In this document: positions 11,066-22,477 of the stretch, piece by piece | Layout of the letters: every line of letters begins with the position of its first letter | How positions within the stretch are numbered: the stretch's first letter is position 1 | Made by a program: the position numbers and the translations under genes | Source: Monosporascus cannonballus | Taxonomy: Eukaryota; Ascomycota; Sordariomycetes; Xylariales | Direction of reading: 5' to 3' | DNA length: 64,000 bases | Assembly: GCA_004154925.1 (NCBI GenBank) | Contig: QJNS01000003.1 | Location: 722,025 to 786,024, forward strand | Notes under the pieces: model-generated | Told to the model about the DNA's origin: nothing | The model's database searches: none | Seen by the model: the letters and a program-made list of their open reading frames with translations, nothing else

Positions 11066-14000
11066 AGGACAGGTTCGGCTCAGCCGACCCCAGGCGAACC
11101 ACTATGTTAACAAGAAACAGTTCGCATAAGCTCACCGAGTGTCCATAGGGAAGTGTAACAATTTTATGGCGTACGTGTGGAAGCTTTGCGGCTCAATCCC
11201 CTCCTTCGTCCAGTGCAATGCTGTGATGCATTGGCATGCACGACGTAGGACTGTCTTCCTTCCGTCTAGCTCTCGCAGCGCGCACATGTCCCACTGAAGT
11301 CCCAACACTAGCCGCGAATCAGAAAGCTGTCCCGTTACGCCGCTCAGCTTGCCCAGCAGCTTTTTGGGTAGGTCCCAGTAAGTCCCAATATGTCCCACTA
11401 AGGCTGGCCAAGTCCTGCATGGGCACTTCAAATGTCACACCTTTGTCCCAACAGTCCGCCTTACCATTCCGCATAAGTCAATCCTTGGCAAAAGTGTTAG
11501 TTGCTGTTAGTATGACTTAGAATTGAATAGCCAATTGCCACATGAAACGGGTAATAAATAGATCAAGAGATAGAACAGTAGTAAGGTGACAGACTGGATG
11601 ACAGGGTTAAGAATTGTGATATGGTATGTATGGCATGAAAGTAAAATATAACCCGTTGAATGTAGGGACACGAACGAGGACTAACACTGGGCTGAAGCAT
11701 TGACTCCGTGTCCGTAAGCCGCCTTATGCATCGGGGGCGTACCCCTTGCTATAGAAACCTCTCTCATGTTGTAGCCGATGCCGATTATATTTTATGGTAC
11801 ATTTTCCCTTGACAGGGGTAGAATTTGCAAATCCCAATGCGTGAGTCCCTGTCACTCCCAGACGTCAAATTCTTACTTCGGACAGCAGGTCCCCAATATG
11901 TGTCACGCCTGTCAGCCTACAGCGTGGACTTTTTGCGCAGCCTGTCGATCTGTCCTAGTGTCTACAATATACAGTGTTATTTTCTGTTAAGTCACCTCTA
12001 CAGGCCCAATTGTTGCCATAAGTGGTCAAAAGGTAAAGTCCTAAAGAAATTGTATGGGATATACATGAGCTCCTATTTTCCAGGTCGACTTTAGTAGTTT
12101 ACGATAAGACGAAGCATAGGAAACTGGTAGATTATATCTGTTTCTATATAACTTTGCATGGAAAATCACGTCGACGTACAGTGGGCCTCGTGGAAGCAAC
12201 TAGTAGAAAATACTCCTGTGTATTGTATCATTGGTTATCAATGGTCTTCGTCATAAGAGGAACCCTTAGATGGGACATGGAGTCCCAAGAACTACTTTCA
12301 CGGCAACATTAAAGTAGGTCCCGTCTCGGATCCTCAGGTTTAGGATCTCATGAGTGTCAACCATGCTAGTACGACTCTTTCCATGGTCCCATTCAGACTT
12401 GGATGGGACTCTATGTCACGGTTAAGAGGGACAACTGGAGTGGATAAGAGGTAGCGGAAAGCCCTAGCTATAAGTATAGTTACGGTTTTTACAATTCCAC
12501 ATTACCGGAAGGAAAGGCCAGGCGCTACTAAAGAGTCGCGGCATTGATAACATTAGAGCTATCAAAAGCGCATTCTCAACATGCCGACAACTCCATCGAC
12601 TGCGACTGAAACCAATGACAGTCAGAGAGGACAGATTTCCGGCACTAACGATAAAAAGGGTAAGACTACACATATACGATGTCCAAACCCGTACTGTGGA
12701 GTGCTAAAGGTCTATAGATGATCATCCTGAGATGCTATCTCGTTGGCTAGCTGACAAAACCAAAGATGGGGATCATTGGACCCCTGAAATGGTAGATAGC
12801 GCACGCCCCTTCACGGCCTTGCCCGCAAGAAGTCAATGTGAGACATCAAATTTTTTATGATGGATATCATATACTAATTGTGCAAATTCAAAGAAGGAGA
12901 TAGAGGGTAAATGTTGAAGACCAAGATGCTTGTTGCTGATGGTCGAGACCTGGTCCTTCATGCCACCCAGGAGGTATGGACATGGAATGCCAAATAATTA
13001 ACTGCTAGCCTAGACTAAGCACAGAAGTTGCTAGATGGAGCTGAATGATTTTTCTGTGTCATGCCAGTATTCTGAATTGATCTAGACATCTACGGCGTGG
13101 GGACTGAGTGGCCTCCGTCGAGTATTTAAAGCTATCTATATTCCCAGTACGTAACGATGTTACTAACTGCTCCTAGAGGAAGGCAGGGCGGAGGTTCTTT
13201 CAGAACAGTCTAGGGCCCGCCACACGCGGCCGTTTAAATGGGGATGAATCATGCCCTGGCTCTTTGGTTCAGCTCACTACAAAGGGCTACTGTATCATCC
13301 AGGGGCAACTGACGGCGCCGTTACGAGTTGCAATGCATGCGTCTTTACGGTTTCCAGTGTATGCAAATGAGGTGATCTTCCCTTATATTGCTTCTCGCAG
13401 TCTTGAACTCGACTATCACATATATATAGTATTGAGTGCCGTACATTGGTCCTAGAACGATTGTAGGCAATGCTTGTATGTCGCACCACCGGTACCGAAG
13501 AGGCGGTTCTAGGGCTCAAAAGTCAATACTTAGATGAGCTTTGATTACCCAGGTTGATGATGGAAGGCCAGAAAATAAGGCGAGGAGTCATTGTGAGAAA
13601 TGAGGACACGGCTCCCCCCCCCCTCTTCCCCCGCTATGGTGTCTGACATGTCAGTACAAGTCAACTGGGGTCCATCGCATCCTTGTGGGATTGTGCATGA
13701 ATTAATTCTCCCAAGATGAAACAAAGAAAGTCTAGGACTACAGCGGTTAGACCGAGCGAGAAATCACTGTGGCACAGTTGTTTGCGCTATCTATATCACA
13801 GCTTAGAATCTCGTGTAGAGGCTTGAAAATCTGTGGAGTAGATAGTGTCCCGGCACAACACCCATCGTTTAGGAGCCTTTCAGCCATCGAGTTAAAGCAG
13901 GAAAAAGGAACATCAAGATGGTGAAATCCCGGAGCAATTTTATTAGATGGACAGCTCCCAAGCCTTTTAAGATTCTCGGTCATAGACTTCTCTGCTCATC

Positions 14001-15116
14001 GTATCATTGCTGAGATTGACCGTGCCGTAGGCGAGTGTCATGACAGCCTTAACTGATGACATATAGCATAGTCACACGGCATTGGCTCGCTTGCTGCTCG
14101 TAGAGTGAGATCTGCTTGCCCAAGGATGGCGAGACCATCAGCCGCATGAGAGAACCCAATCAGATTGCCCGAGGGGGCCCTAATGCGGAAACCACACCCG
14201 ATGCTCTCGAATCCAATCTGGGTGGCTTGGTCCTGGTTACTGGGCGGCATGCAGAGGCTCTGTATAACATATATGGGACTCTTGGAGATGAAAGAACCAG
14301 GTTTCATATTATTCATATTGTCATCAGGGTCGCAAGTTCACTAAATACCAAAGGCTCTCTTTGCGACCTGTCAGCAGGAGGTCGCTGTCATTGACTGGGG
14401 CGAATCTGGTGTTTGGATTAAAGAACTTCCGGAAACTTGTTGACGTCCACGGATTTTCTTCTTTCTTTCCAAGAGCGCCGATTATTGAGTTGTTGATTTG
14501 TTAGTGGCACCGTGGCGTAGGAAAGAACGAAAGGGATAGGTGTTCGTCATTTACGTAGTCGATGTCGACATCTCTTGGCATGTATGGAACTCCACACCCC
14601 ACAGTCCGCAACCCAGCACGCACGCAATCCCGCCTAGATATGTTACCCAGAAAGTGCGTAATATCGAGCCATGTTCGCCAGGTTTATCTCCGCGGGACAC
14701 TTTCTTGATGAGGACTGAACAGCTGAACTTTTGCTCGTTGTTTCGTGGCTAGCTACTTGAAGTGTGAGGTTCTTGCGGCTGCGAAGATATTGGGTTATTG
14801 GCCACACCCATCACCGCCCGCTCCATGCCCAAGCCCTCAAGACGCAAGCCCTGGTTAGATCTCAAGTTAGCTTTGCGCACCTTTCCTGTGCTTGCATTAG
14901 GCCCTGCATTGAATGAGACTTGTTTATATATATATAACGTGCGCATCTGCTCGTAACGTTCCACACTGATGCATCTGAGGGCCGCTATCTTCTTGCTCAG
15001 CAAGCGCGTCTTAACTGGAGACGGCGTGTACGTTTCCACAATCAACGATATACAGCCTCACAAGGTTCCAATATAGACACTTAGCTGATAAGTGAGAGGT
15101 CTGACGATACACGGCG
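11066..15116. other. Gene-poor 4-kb spacer with repeat relics
   Basis: No convincing gene. Short open frames occur on both strands without recognisable domains or consistent third-position bias. One 46-codon frame at 12581-12721 has a CPNPYCG zinc-ribbon-like knuckle, but it ends at once and is not supported further. GTCCCA motif clusters lie at 11288-11450 and near 12270-12410. A C-rich run lies at about 13613-13632. The 3' part is the upstream region of the sulfate permease. Confidence 0.5.
11288..11450. repeat. GTCCCA motif cluster
   Basis: Six GTCCCA copies at 11288, 11299, 11372, 11382, 11392 and 11445. The middle three form tandem 10-mers NGTCCCANTA at 11371-11400. Further copies in both orientations occur near 12270-12410, including a GTCCCAT/ATGGGAC pair. 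Clustered subterminal hexamers in opposite orientation resemble the binding-site arrays at DNA-transposon ends. No transposase or clear terminal repeat was seen. Confidence 0.35.
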
Positions 15117-17742
15117 ATGTCCAATACCAAAGTCGGCCGCGGCCTAGCGAAGGCCGTCGGCATAGACATCGACTACCGTTCACGCGACGAGCCCCGGGAG
15201 TTCGTTGACTCGGCCGCGGCATCAATCAAGCCCGTGGATCCGTACTACGAGGAGGAGCCGTCGCTCCGCGAGGTGCTACACTCTCTGCTACCGACTCGGG
15301 AGGGCGTCGCAAATTACACTAGGTCGCTGTTCCCGTTCTGGTCGTGGATCTTCCACTACAACATGACATGGGCGTTCGGCGACTTCATCGCAGGTGTAAC
15401 TGTCGGGTTCGTTGTCATACCTCAGGGAATGGCGTACGCGCTGCTGGCGGAGCTACCGGCCGAGTACGGCTTGTACACTTCTTTCGTGGGTTTCCTCCTG
15501 TATTGGGCGTTCGCGACATCCAAGGATATCACAATCGGAACGGTGGCCGTCATGTCGACCCTCGTCGGAACCATCGTTCAGCGGGTGCAGGCCGTCCATG
15601 GTGAGGACGCGTTCCCGCCTGAAATGATCGCGCGTGGCCTCTCTGTTATCGTTGGTGCCGCTCTCCTGTTCATCGGACTCGCGCGCCTGGGTTGGGTCGT
15701 CGAGTTCATCCCGCTGGTGGGCATCACCTCCTTTATGACGGGGGCCGCCATCAGTATCGCAGCCGGCCAGGTCCCCACGCTGCTCGGAATCAGTGGCGTA
15801 AAGACCCGCGAGGCAACGTACCTCGTCATCATCAACACCCTGAAGAGCTTGCCGCGGGCGAAGCTTGACGCCGCCATGGGTGTCTCGGCCCTGGCGATGT
15901 TGTACCTGATCCGCTTCGGTTGCAACTTCATGGCCAGGCGGCAGCCACACAGGCAGAAGCTCTGGTTCTTCGTGGGGACGCTGCGTATGGCATTCGTCAT
16001 CTTGCTCTACATACTGATCAGTTGGCTGGTTAACCGCAATGTCGGCTGGGATGCCTCGAAGGCCGCATTCAGGATTCTCGGCAATGTCCCGAGTGGTGAG
16101 TCGTCATGCAATAGAACAATGGTATAGCAAATTATGCCATCCGCTGACATCCGCTGTTGCACACAGGTTTCCAGGTTCACAGCGCCCCCACGGTTAACAC
16201 CGCGCTCCTCTCCGCCCTTGCACCAGACATCCCGGCCGCCATCATCGTTGCCATCATCGAGCATATCGCGATCTCCAAATCGTTCGGCCGCATCAATAAC
16301 TACGTCATCGATCCCTCGCAGGAGCTAGTCGCAGTAGGTTTCACCAATGTTCTTGGCCCGTTCCTCGGCGCGTACCCCGCGACGGGTTCTTTCTCGCGAA
16401 CGGCCATCAAGTCGAAAGCCGGCGTGCGGACGCCGCTCGCGGGTCTCTGGACCGCCGTAATCGTGCTACTAGCCCTCTACGCCCTGACGTCCGTCTTCTT
16501 CTACATCCCCATGGCGAGCCTGGCGGGGCTGATCACCCACGCGGTGGGCGACCTGATCACGCCGCCCCACACGGTGTACAGATTCTGGCAGGTTTCGCCG
16601 CTCGAGGCGATCACCTTCCTGGTCACTGTCATCCTGATGATCTTCACGGACCTCGAGACGGGCATCTACTTCGCCATCTGCTTCTCGGTCGCAGTGATGC
16701 TCGTGCGCATCGCGAAGACGCACGGTCATTTCCTCGGTCGCGCCAAGATCTATCGCATCGACAGAGACAGCGCCGGCAACGAGACGTCGCTAACTTCCCG
16801 GGACGCGTACCTGCCCCTCGACCACCGCGATGGCACAAATCCCGACATCCACGTGGAGGTTCCGTACCCCGGAGTCATCGTGTATCGCTTCGGCGAGGGG
16901 TTCAACTACATCAACGCGGGGCGGAATATGGATATACTGACCGCAGCGGTCATGAAAGAAACCAGACCCACGGTGCTCAACAAATACTCGCGGTTAGGCG
17001 TAAGTCAGAGCAGTACCCTACCACATTACCGATAATCCAAAACGCAACCAATCTCCTATTTCACTAAACAAGCAAATAAAGAAACAACACGCTGATAAAG
17101 TTTTACCCACAGGACCGCCCATGGAACGACCCTGGCCCGCGTCGCGGCAAGCAGCCCGAGACGGAGGACAGCCGCCCGCCGCTGCGAGCCGTGATCCTCG
17201 ACTGCGCGGCGGTGAGCGGTGTGGACGCGACGGCGATGCAGGCGCTGGTGGACACGCGGGAGCAGCTGGACCGGCACGCGGCGCCCGACGCCGCTGAGTG
17301 GCACGTGGCGAACCTCAACAGCCGGTGGGCACGGCGCGCCTTCGCGGCCGTCGGCTTCGGGTATCCGCCGTCGCGGGCGGTGGGCCAGCTCGGGAGCGGC
17401 GACAGGGGCTGGAAGCCCATCTTCAGTGTCGCGGCGACGATGCAGCGCCGTACGGGTGACGGCTCCGCTGATGTGACTGATGTTGGTGGTAAGAGCAGTA
17501 GGATTCGCGCCAAGGACGAGGAGATTGCCCTCGCAGAGGTGGATCGCGGCTCGTCGTCTGATAAGACTAATCGTTCCGGAAATGAGAATGACGGCAGGGG
17601 CCGGGCTGATGGTGGTCTACCCGAGAATGCCGCTACCGTCCAGGGCGTCAATAGGCCTTGGTTCCATATCGATGTCGCCTCTGCCGTGGAGAGCGCCGTT
17701 GCGAGTATCGAGGGGAAGGAGAATAGGGAGAAAGCCAAGTGA
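15117..17742 (+). CDS. SulP-family sulfate permease (SLC26/SUL1-CYS14 type)
   Basis: Join 15117-16095, 16167-16999 and 17113-17742; 813 aa, the normal length for fungal sulfate permeases. Introns are 71 and 113 nt with GTGAGT/CACAG and GTAAGT/CACAG borders and a CTGAC branch at 16144. The SulP core is clear: QGMAYALL at 103-110, PAEYGLY at 114-120, then TSKDITIGTVAVMSTLVG. Multiple hydrophobic spans run to about residue 540. A C-terminal STAS domain (about 545-725) includes VILDCAAVSGVDATAMQAL at 631-649, with a long charged insertion ahead of it. The last 80 residues are polar and low-complexity. It would co-transport sulfate across the plasma membrane for cysteine and methionine synthesis. 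Convergent with the MYND gene, 267 bp apart. No sulfur-regulator binding site could be singled out. Confidence 0.92.
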
Positions 17743-18009
17743 CCGGAGCTTTCTGTAGACACATGACTTGTTCATGGTTCCTTTCAAATATCAAGTAGAG
17801 ATACGGGGATCTTACAGAGGCGAACGGCGGTTGGCAATGGTACCGTAGATGATCTCATGGAAGTACTGCCTCAGTCTACTACGGCATGAGCTGAATGTCC
17901 ATGCCTTTGCTCAACCTCGTCAGTCCTACTAGGTCTCCGAGTCCAGGTACTAAGCAAAGGATGTCATCAAGATTTCCAAACCCATCCCCAAAGCTGTTCC
18001 ACATCCAGC

Positions 18010-21000
18010 CTAATCGTTAACCGGCTTGCATTCCATGCGATGCTTCTTCCAGTCCTTGCGCTGGCACTCCTGGCTACAATACGCCACACCCCTGCACCTC
18101 GTGCACTTCAACAGCCTACCGCCCTTCTTACTCTCCGTGGCGTTGCAGTTGCGGCATTTATCCCTCAGCAGGCCCTCGAGCCCGCCCTGCGCCCGCAGCA
18201 TCTCGACGTCGACTACGTCTTCCACAAAGGGTGACGAGAACGTCGGGCTGATGGCGACGCGGACGGCGTGCCTGGACGCGACGTCCCACTCGGGCAGCCG
18301 CATGTAGTCCACGGGTAGTCTGCCGTTGCCACAGCTGCACATGAACTGGCGTTCCGAGAGCAACGTGAGAGGGACACTGGCGCCGGGCCTTCTGTACTCG
18401 CAGTCGGGGCCGTGGGACCAAGTGCGGCAGCGCTCCGCGAGCGCGGGAAGGACACTCTTCCAGAGGGCCAGCTCGGCGTCGTCGACATCGATGACGCAGA
18501 TCTCGAGCTCACGAAGCACGAGCAGGAAGGTCTCGAGCTCCCGCGAGTCGACGAGCTCCCTCGTCAACGGGAGCGCCGCCGCGTCCGCGACCACCGAGCC
18601 GGCCGCGCCGTCGAGCCGCAGCGCCCGCACGAAGAGCAGGATATGGTTCCCCTTTTCCTGGTCCGCAAGCGCAAAGAGACCGGTGCTACCACCCTGCAGC
18701 CCCGAGGCGACCATGAAGATTGTGAAGAGCGATTCTTTGAAGCTGAGCCGCGATGAGGCGGGGTTTTCTAGTGGGGAGCTAGCAAGCACCTCTCGGGCGT
18801 GTCGCTCGCGGACGGAGAACTGATGCGATGTCAATGTGATGAGCCACTGATTAACCTGCTTATCGTCGTCCTCCACGCTTAAAATCGGCAATGAATCAAG
18901 ATTAACGTGCAAGCTATTCAGCGTGGCGGGTACTGTGTCTTTGCCAAGTGCGACCGGGTAGATGAGCTCTGGGAATCCCTCCAGATCTAAGGGGCCGGCC
19001 ACCGGAGCGGAGAGTGTCACGGTACCTGATTCGGGGTAGACTGTTCTCTGGATTGCGTCTTTCAATACAGGCATTGGAAAAGCGGTCTTATAGACAGCGT
19101 CCCCTTTAAACCGGATTTCAAAGTTGCATGGGGACGTTTGCCGTAACAGCATTGTACGCATGTCCATCGGAGGCGGACTTCCATCTTCGGCGATAATTTT
19201 GATAACGGTAGTCATGGCGGTGATATGGCCATCATCTGGGTCGATGTTCGCGACCCATGTCGTGTTGGCTGGTGAAGTTTCAGTAGTTCCAGTCGAGGAA
19301 GTAGTGGTTACAGCCCGAGGGCAAGTGATAGGAAGGCCGTTCGGGACCGTCGAGCGTCTGGTAATTAACACATGATGGTCATCACTCATCACTGTCTCGA
19401 AAAGGGGTACCTCTGGTTCCTGGGTGTAATTTTGCGTTCGCCGTGCAACGACTGCGATTCTCCTCGTTTTCAGATCTCCTTCCGCCCATGTCGGCGGGGC
19501 ATCAAACGATATGACTAGTGAACGTTGATCTCCCTTCTCCGAATGCTTCTGCCTTATGGCATTTGAGCAGTCTCCAGTAACCCAATCAGCAGGCGTTTCC
19601 ATCTCGCCAAACGCCAACTGTAGGCCGGAGAATCGGGCCCTCATTATATCCGAAGACCACTGCTTTAGACTTATAATAGCTTCTAAGTGTAAGTCGCCAC
19701 TATTAGATCCATCAGTTTCGAGTATTGTGTCCAAAGCTTCTCGTGGCACGCGAATGACCACACAAGAACTCTCTAGTACGCTACTCTCAATTCGTGGGCT
19801 GCCAGTGCCCGGCCCTATCGGGAAGCTACTCGGGGCGTAATTATGACTGTATACACCCAAAAGGTGTAGCTGGTGAGACAGCTCCAGGTAATACTCTCTG
19901 CCAAAGACAGATGAGGCATCGTTTTGCACCAGGTGTAGGAATATTTCGCACGTCTTTGTTCGATCGATGTTTACCGAGTAGAGTGTTTGTTTGGCGAACT
20001 CAACAAAATTCCCTGGGTGGTAAACATGACCGCCTCCAGCAGTTGTATGAGGCTGAAGTTTGCGCGCCTCACTCGCTTTGGGCGGACGCTGCAGTGTCTG
20101 GGTGTAGATCACGTAGAGTACTTTCGCTAAATCCACAGGCTTCAAAGTAAGCAGACTCATGTCACGAGTCTGACCCGGGAGATACCCGGTAAGCTTCCAG
20201 GATAGCCAAGCATAGCTCTTCAGAGTTTCAGCTTGTGTTGAACCTGAACTGGTGAGCATCAACTCGTCAACATAGGACACAGGGGTTGCGTTTGTCCAGT
20301 ATTCAACAGGTACTAGGCCCAGTAAGAGAGATATTGTAAGTGTATGGCCAAAAAGCAGCGAGTCAAAAACGCCTCTATATGTTTCGTTTTGGAGTCTCGG
20401 AATCTCCATGTATAGGGTAGAGCTAGCAGCGACTTTGAGAAAAGGAGAGGAGGAAACAAGGATGTTCATAGCCCCAAGCCGGTCAACCGAATTTGAACAG
20501 TCGATGACATCAAAAAGTCTGGGGGCCGTGCCTGTACTTCCGTAAGCCTCGGAGTCCAGCCGATAGTAAGAAAGGTCCAACTGCCGTCGAAAGTGATTCG
20601 CCGAACCCGCATTAGTGGCTGACGAATGCTGGAGTGTCTGGCAGAAGGCTAATGGGCAAGCCACTGCGAACCGTATAGTAAACCGGTCCTTTGCGATTTC
20701 TCGGAAGGCCGCACACCACTCGCGGAACTGGGTCTTGGCTGCCAGCACTAGCCTCGGCGCACTGTTATTATCCCGATTAAGACGTAAGGGAGATGTAGGT
20801 GCCAAACGAGCGAACGCCGTAGCAAGATGAAACCCAAGTAGTGGGTCAACTGCTGGTGTAAGCGCCGAGCCTGTGGAGAACGACACGGCATACACCGGGT
20901 TCGGCATTGTCAACGGCTTCCCATGTTCGCCATGATCTTCATAGCTCTGGGGGGCTTCTTTTATCGCTGCTAAAGACAGAGGAGAGGCTGAACGTGTTCC

Positions 21001-21638
21001 GGTTGGGAGAAAGCTGCCGTCCTTGGCACCACTAGGAATGGGGAAGTGGTTTCGAAACCTTTCTGCAAGTTCCTCGTATCTGGCTGTCGCCTCCTTAGAC
21101 TGCCAGTCACACTCAGCATACTGTTGCCAGATGTTCCTGGCGAGAACCATGGATCCCTCATCACAGAACTTCAAATTCTGGCCATAGACACTGTCTTTCC
21201 AAGCGGATAAGCTTCCCGGTAGAGCCAGAAGCTTCGTCGCTTGTGTCCTTAGAACCTCCGCTGAGCTCTCAACAGCGTAGGGGTGGAAATAAAGATTCCA
21301 TAATACATCAGAGTCAGCTTCACCGTCAAGGAGAAGAGTGAGGAAGATGAGATCCCGCGCTATAGATGATAAGTCCGAGATCCTGCATCTAGTCAAGAAG
21401 GAGGGCTTTTACCGGTGATGGCTTCGGCTTCATGGCACCAAGTGATGTCAAATTTCCTTAGAGGCAAGCCTCGCTCGCAGTACGCAGTGAACATGATACT
21501 GCGCACATCGTTGCGCCCAAAGATAAGAATATCTGCATCTGCGCCTTGCGGAAGCCCCCGGCTTAGACTAACCACTGGGCTGTCGTCGAAAAGCCCAGTC
21601 TCAGAAGCATGCGCAGCTAGACGAGGCGGGGTAAACAT
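18010..21638 (-). CDS. DUF4470 and MYND-finger protein
   Basis: Complement of join 18010-21359 and 21413-21638; 1191 aa. The N-terminal DUF4470-like segment (about 30-120) has ADILIFGRNDVRSIMFTAY, then FDITWCHEAEAITARDLIFLTLLLDG. That last stretch becomes continuous only when a 53-nt intron (GTAAAA donor at 21412, TATAG acceptor at 21360) is removed, which decides the junction. The long middle region (about 120-1140) has no recognised domain. The C-terminus is a textbook MYND zinc finger: C1144, C1147, C1161, C1164, C1170, C1174, H1182, C1186. MYND fingers are protein-interaction modules, so an adaptor or regulatory role is likely, but none is assigned for this family. It lies downstream of the Ace2-like gene on the same strand. 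Additional introns cannot be excluded in so long an exon. Confidence 0.85.
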
Positions 21639-22477
21639 ATTGACGTCGATTCGAAGGATGCCTTGATAAATGAGTTATAGTTGGTTATCCTGATGCGGTC
21701 TGCAGACTACTACCTCCATGCATAGTAGAGTTAAATTGGAGGCTTGCCCCTTATTTGGCGCAATGGGATCAGCTGGGTGGCACGATAACTTGGTAGCCAG
21801 ATATGGAGCTTCGACAAGTCTAGCGCATTTATACTAGATAGAACGATTAGGCTCTGACAAATCAATGTACAGAAGCATCATCGGGCTATATAATGCACGA
21901 GTGGTGAGAAGACAGCAAAATGTATCCCGCCCATTAAGATAAAAATCAGGCATACTTAAGAGTCAAATACAAGGCGTAACTAGCTGCGTCACCTTAAAAA
22001 AGAGACGGTGCAGCTTAAACGGTGCCAGCTGTCGGACAACTGAGGTCCAGTCGCTCGGATGTCAGAATTCAATAATTGCATATGAGCACATATCATATTA
22101 TCAAGACTAGAGAGATAAAACTTCCATGACACCATCCCTTATACTCCTCATTTTATTAAAACTTGCATCCCTCATACCGACATTACACCACCAGGACATC
22201 CAGTCCTTCTCACGACCAAGACTCTCTCAAATTGCCGACCAGACATAGAGATCACCTTAGTATACGTCGCTTTTCTTCATGGACTCGTCGTACTCACACA
22301 CACTCGTCAACCTAGAAGAAATTAAAGACCTAACGTCTGCTCGTCAAATCATCCCAGTCAGTCCCCGGCACCTAACCCAATCACTCCACCCCAAAAGTAC
22401 CAGTCACCCTTGTTCTACCCATCCCCAACTCCTAAGAAAGACTCGATTTCAACCCCGAACTTTGTTTCCAGATCCCT
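21639..22477. other. Intergenic region, Ace2-like 3' end to MYND gene 5' end
   Basis: 839 bp with no supported gene. It must hold the terminator of the Ace2-like gene and the promoter of the MYND gene, both transcribed leftward. I see no distinct regulatory motif. Confidence 0.5.

Noticed and set aside
14038..14394. Overlapping 92-codon frames on opposite strands, one with a vaguely lectin-like GFRIRAPSGNLIGF stretch
   Set aside because: Too short and too weak a resemblance; no flanking exons complete a jacalin or other lectin domain.
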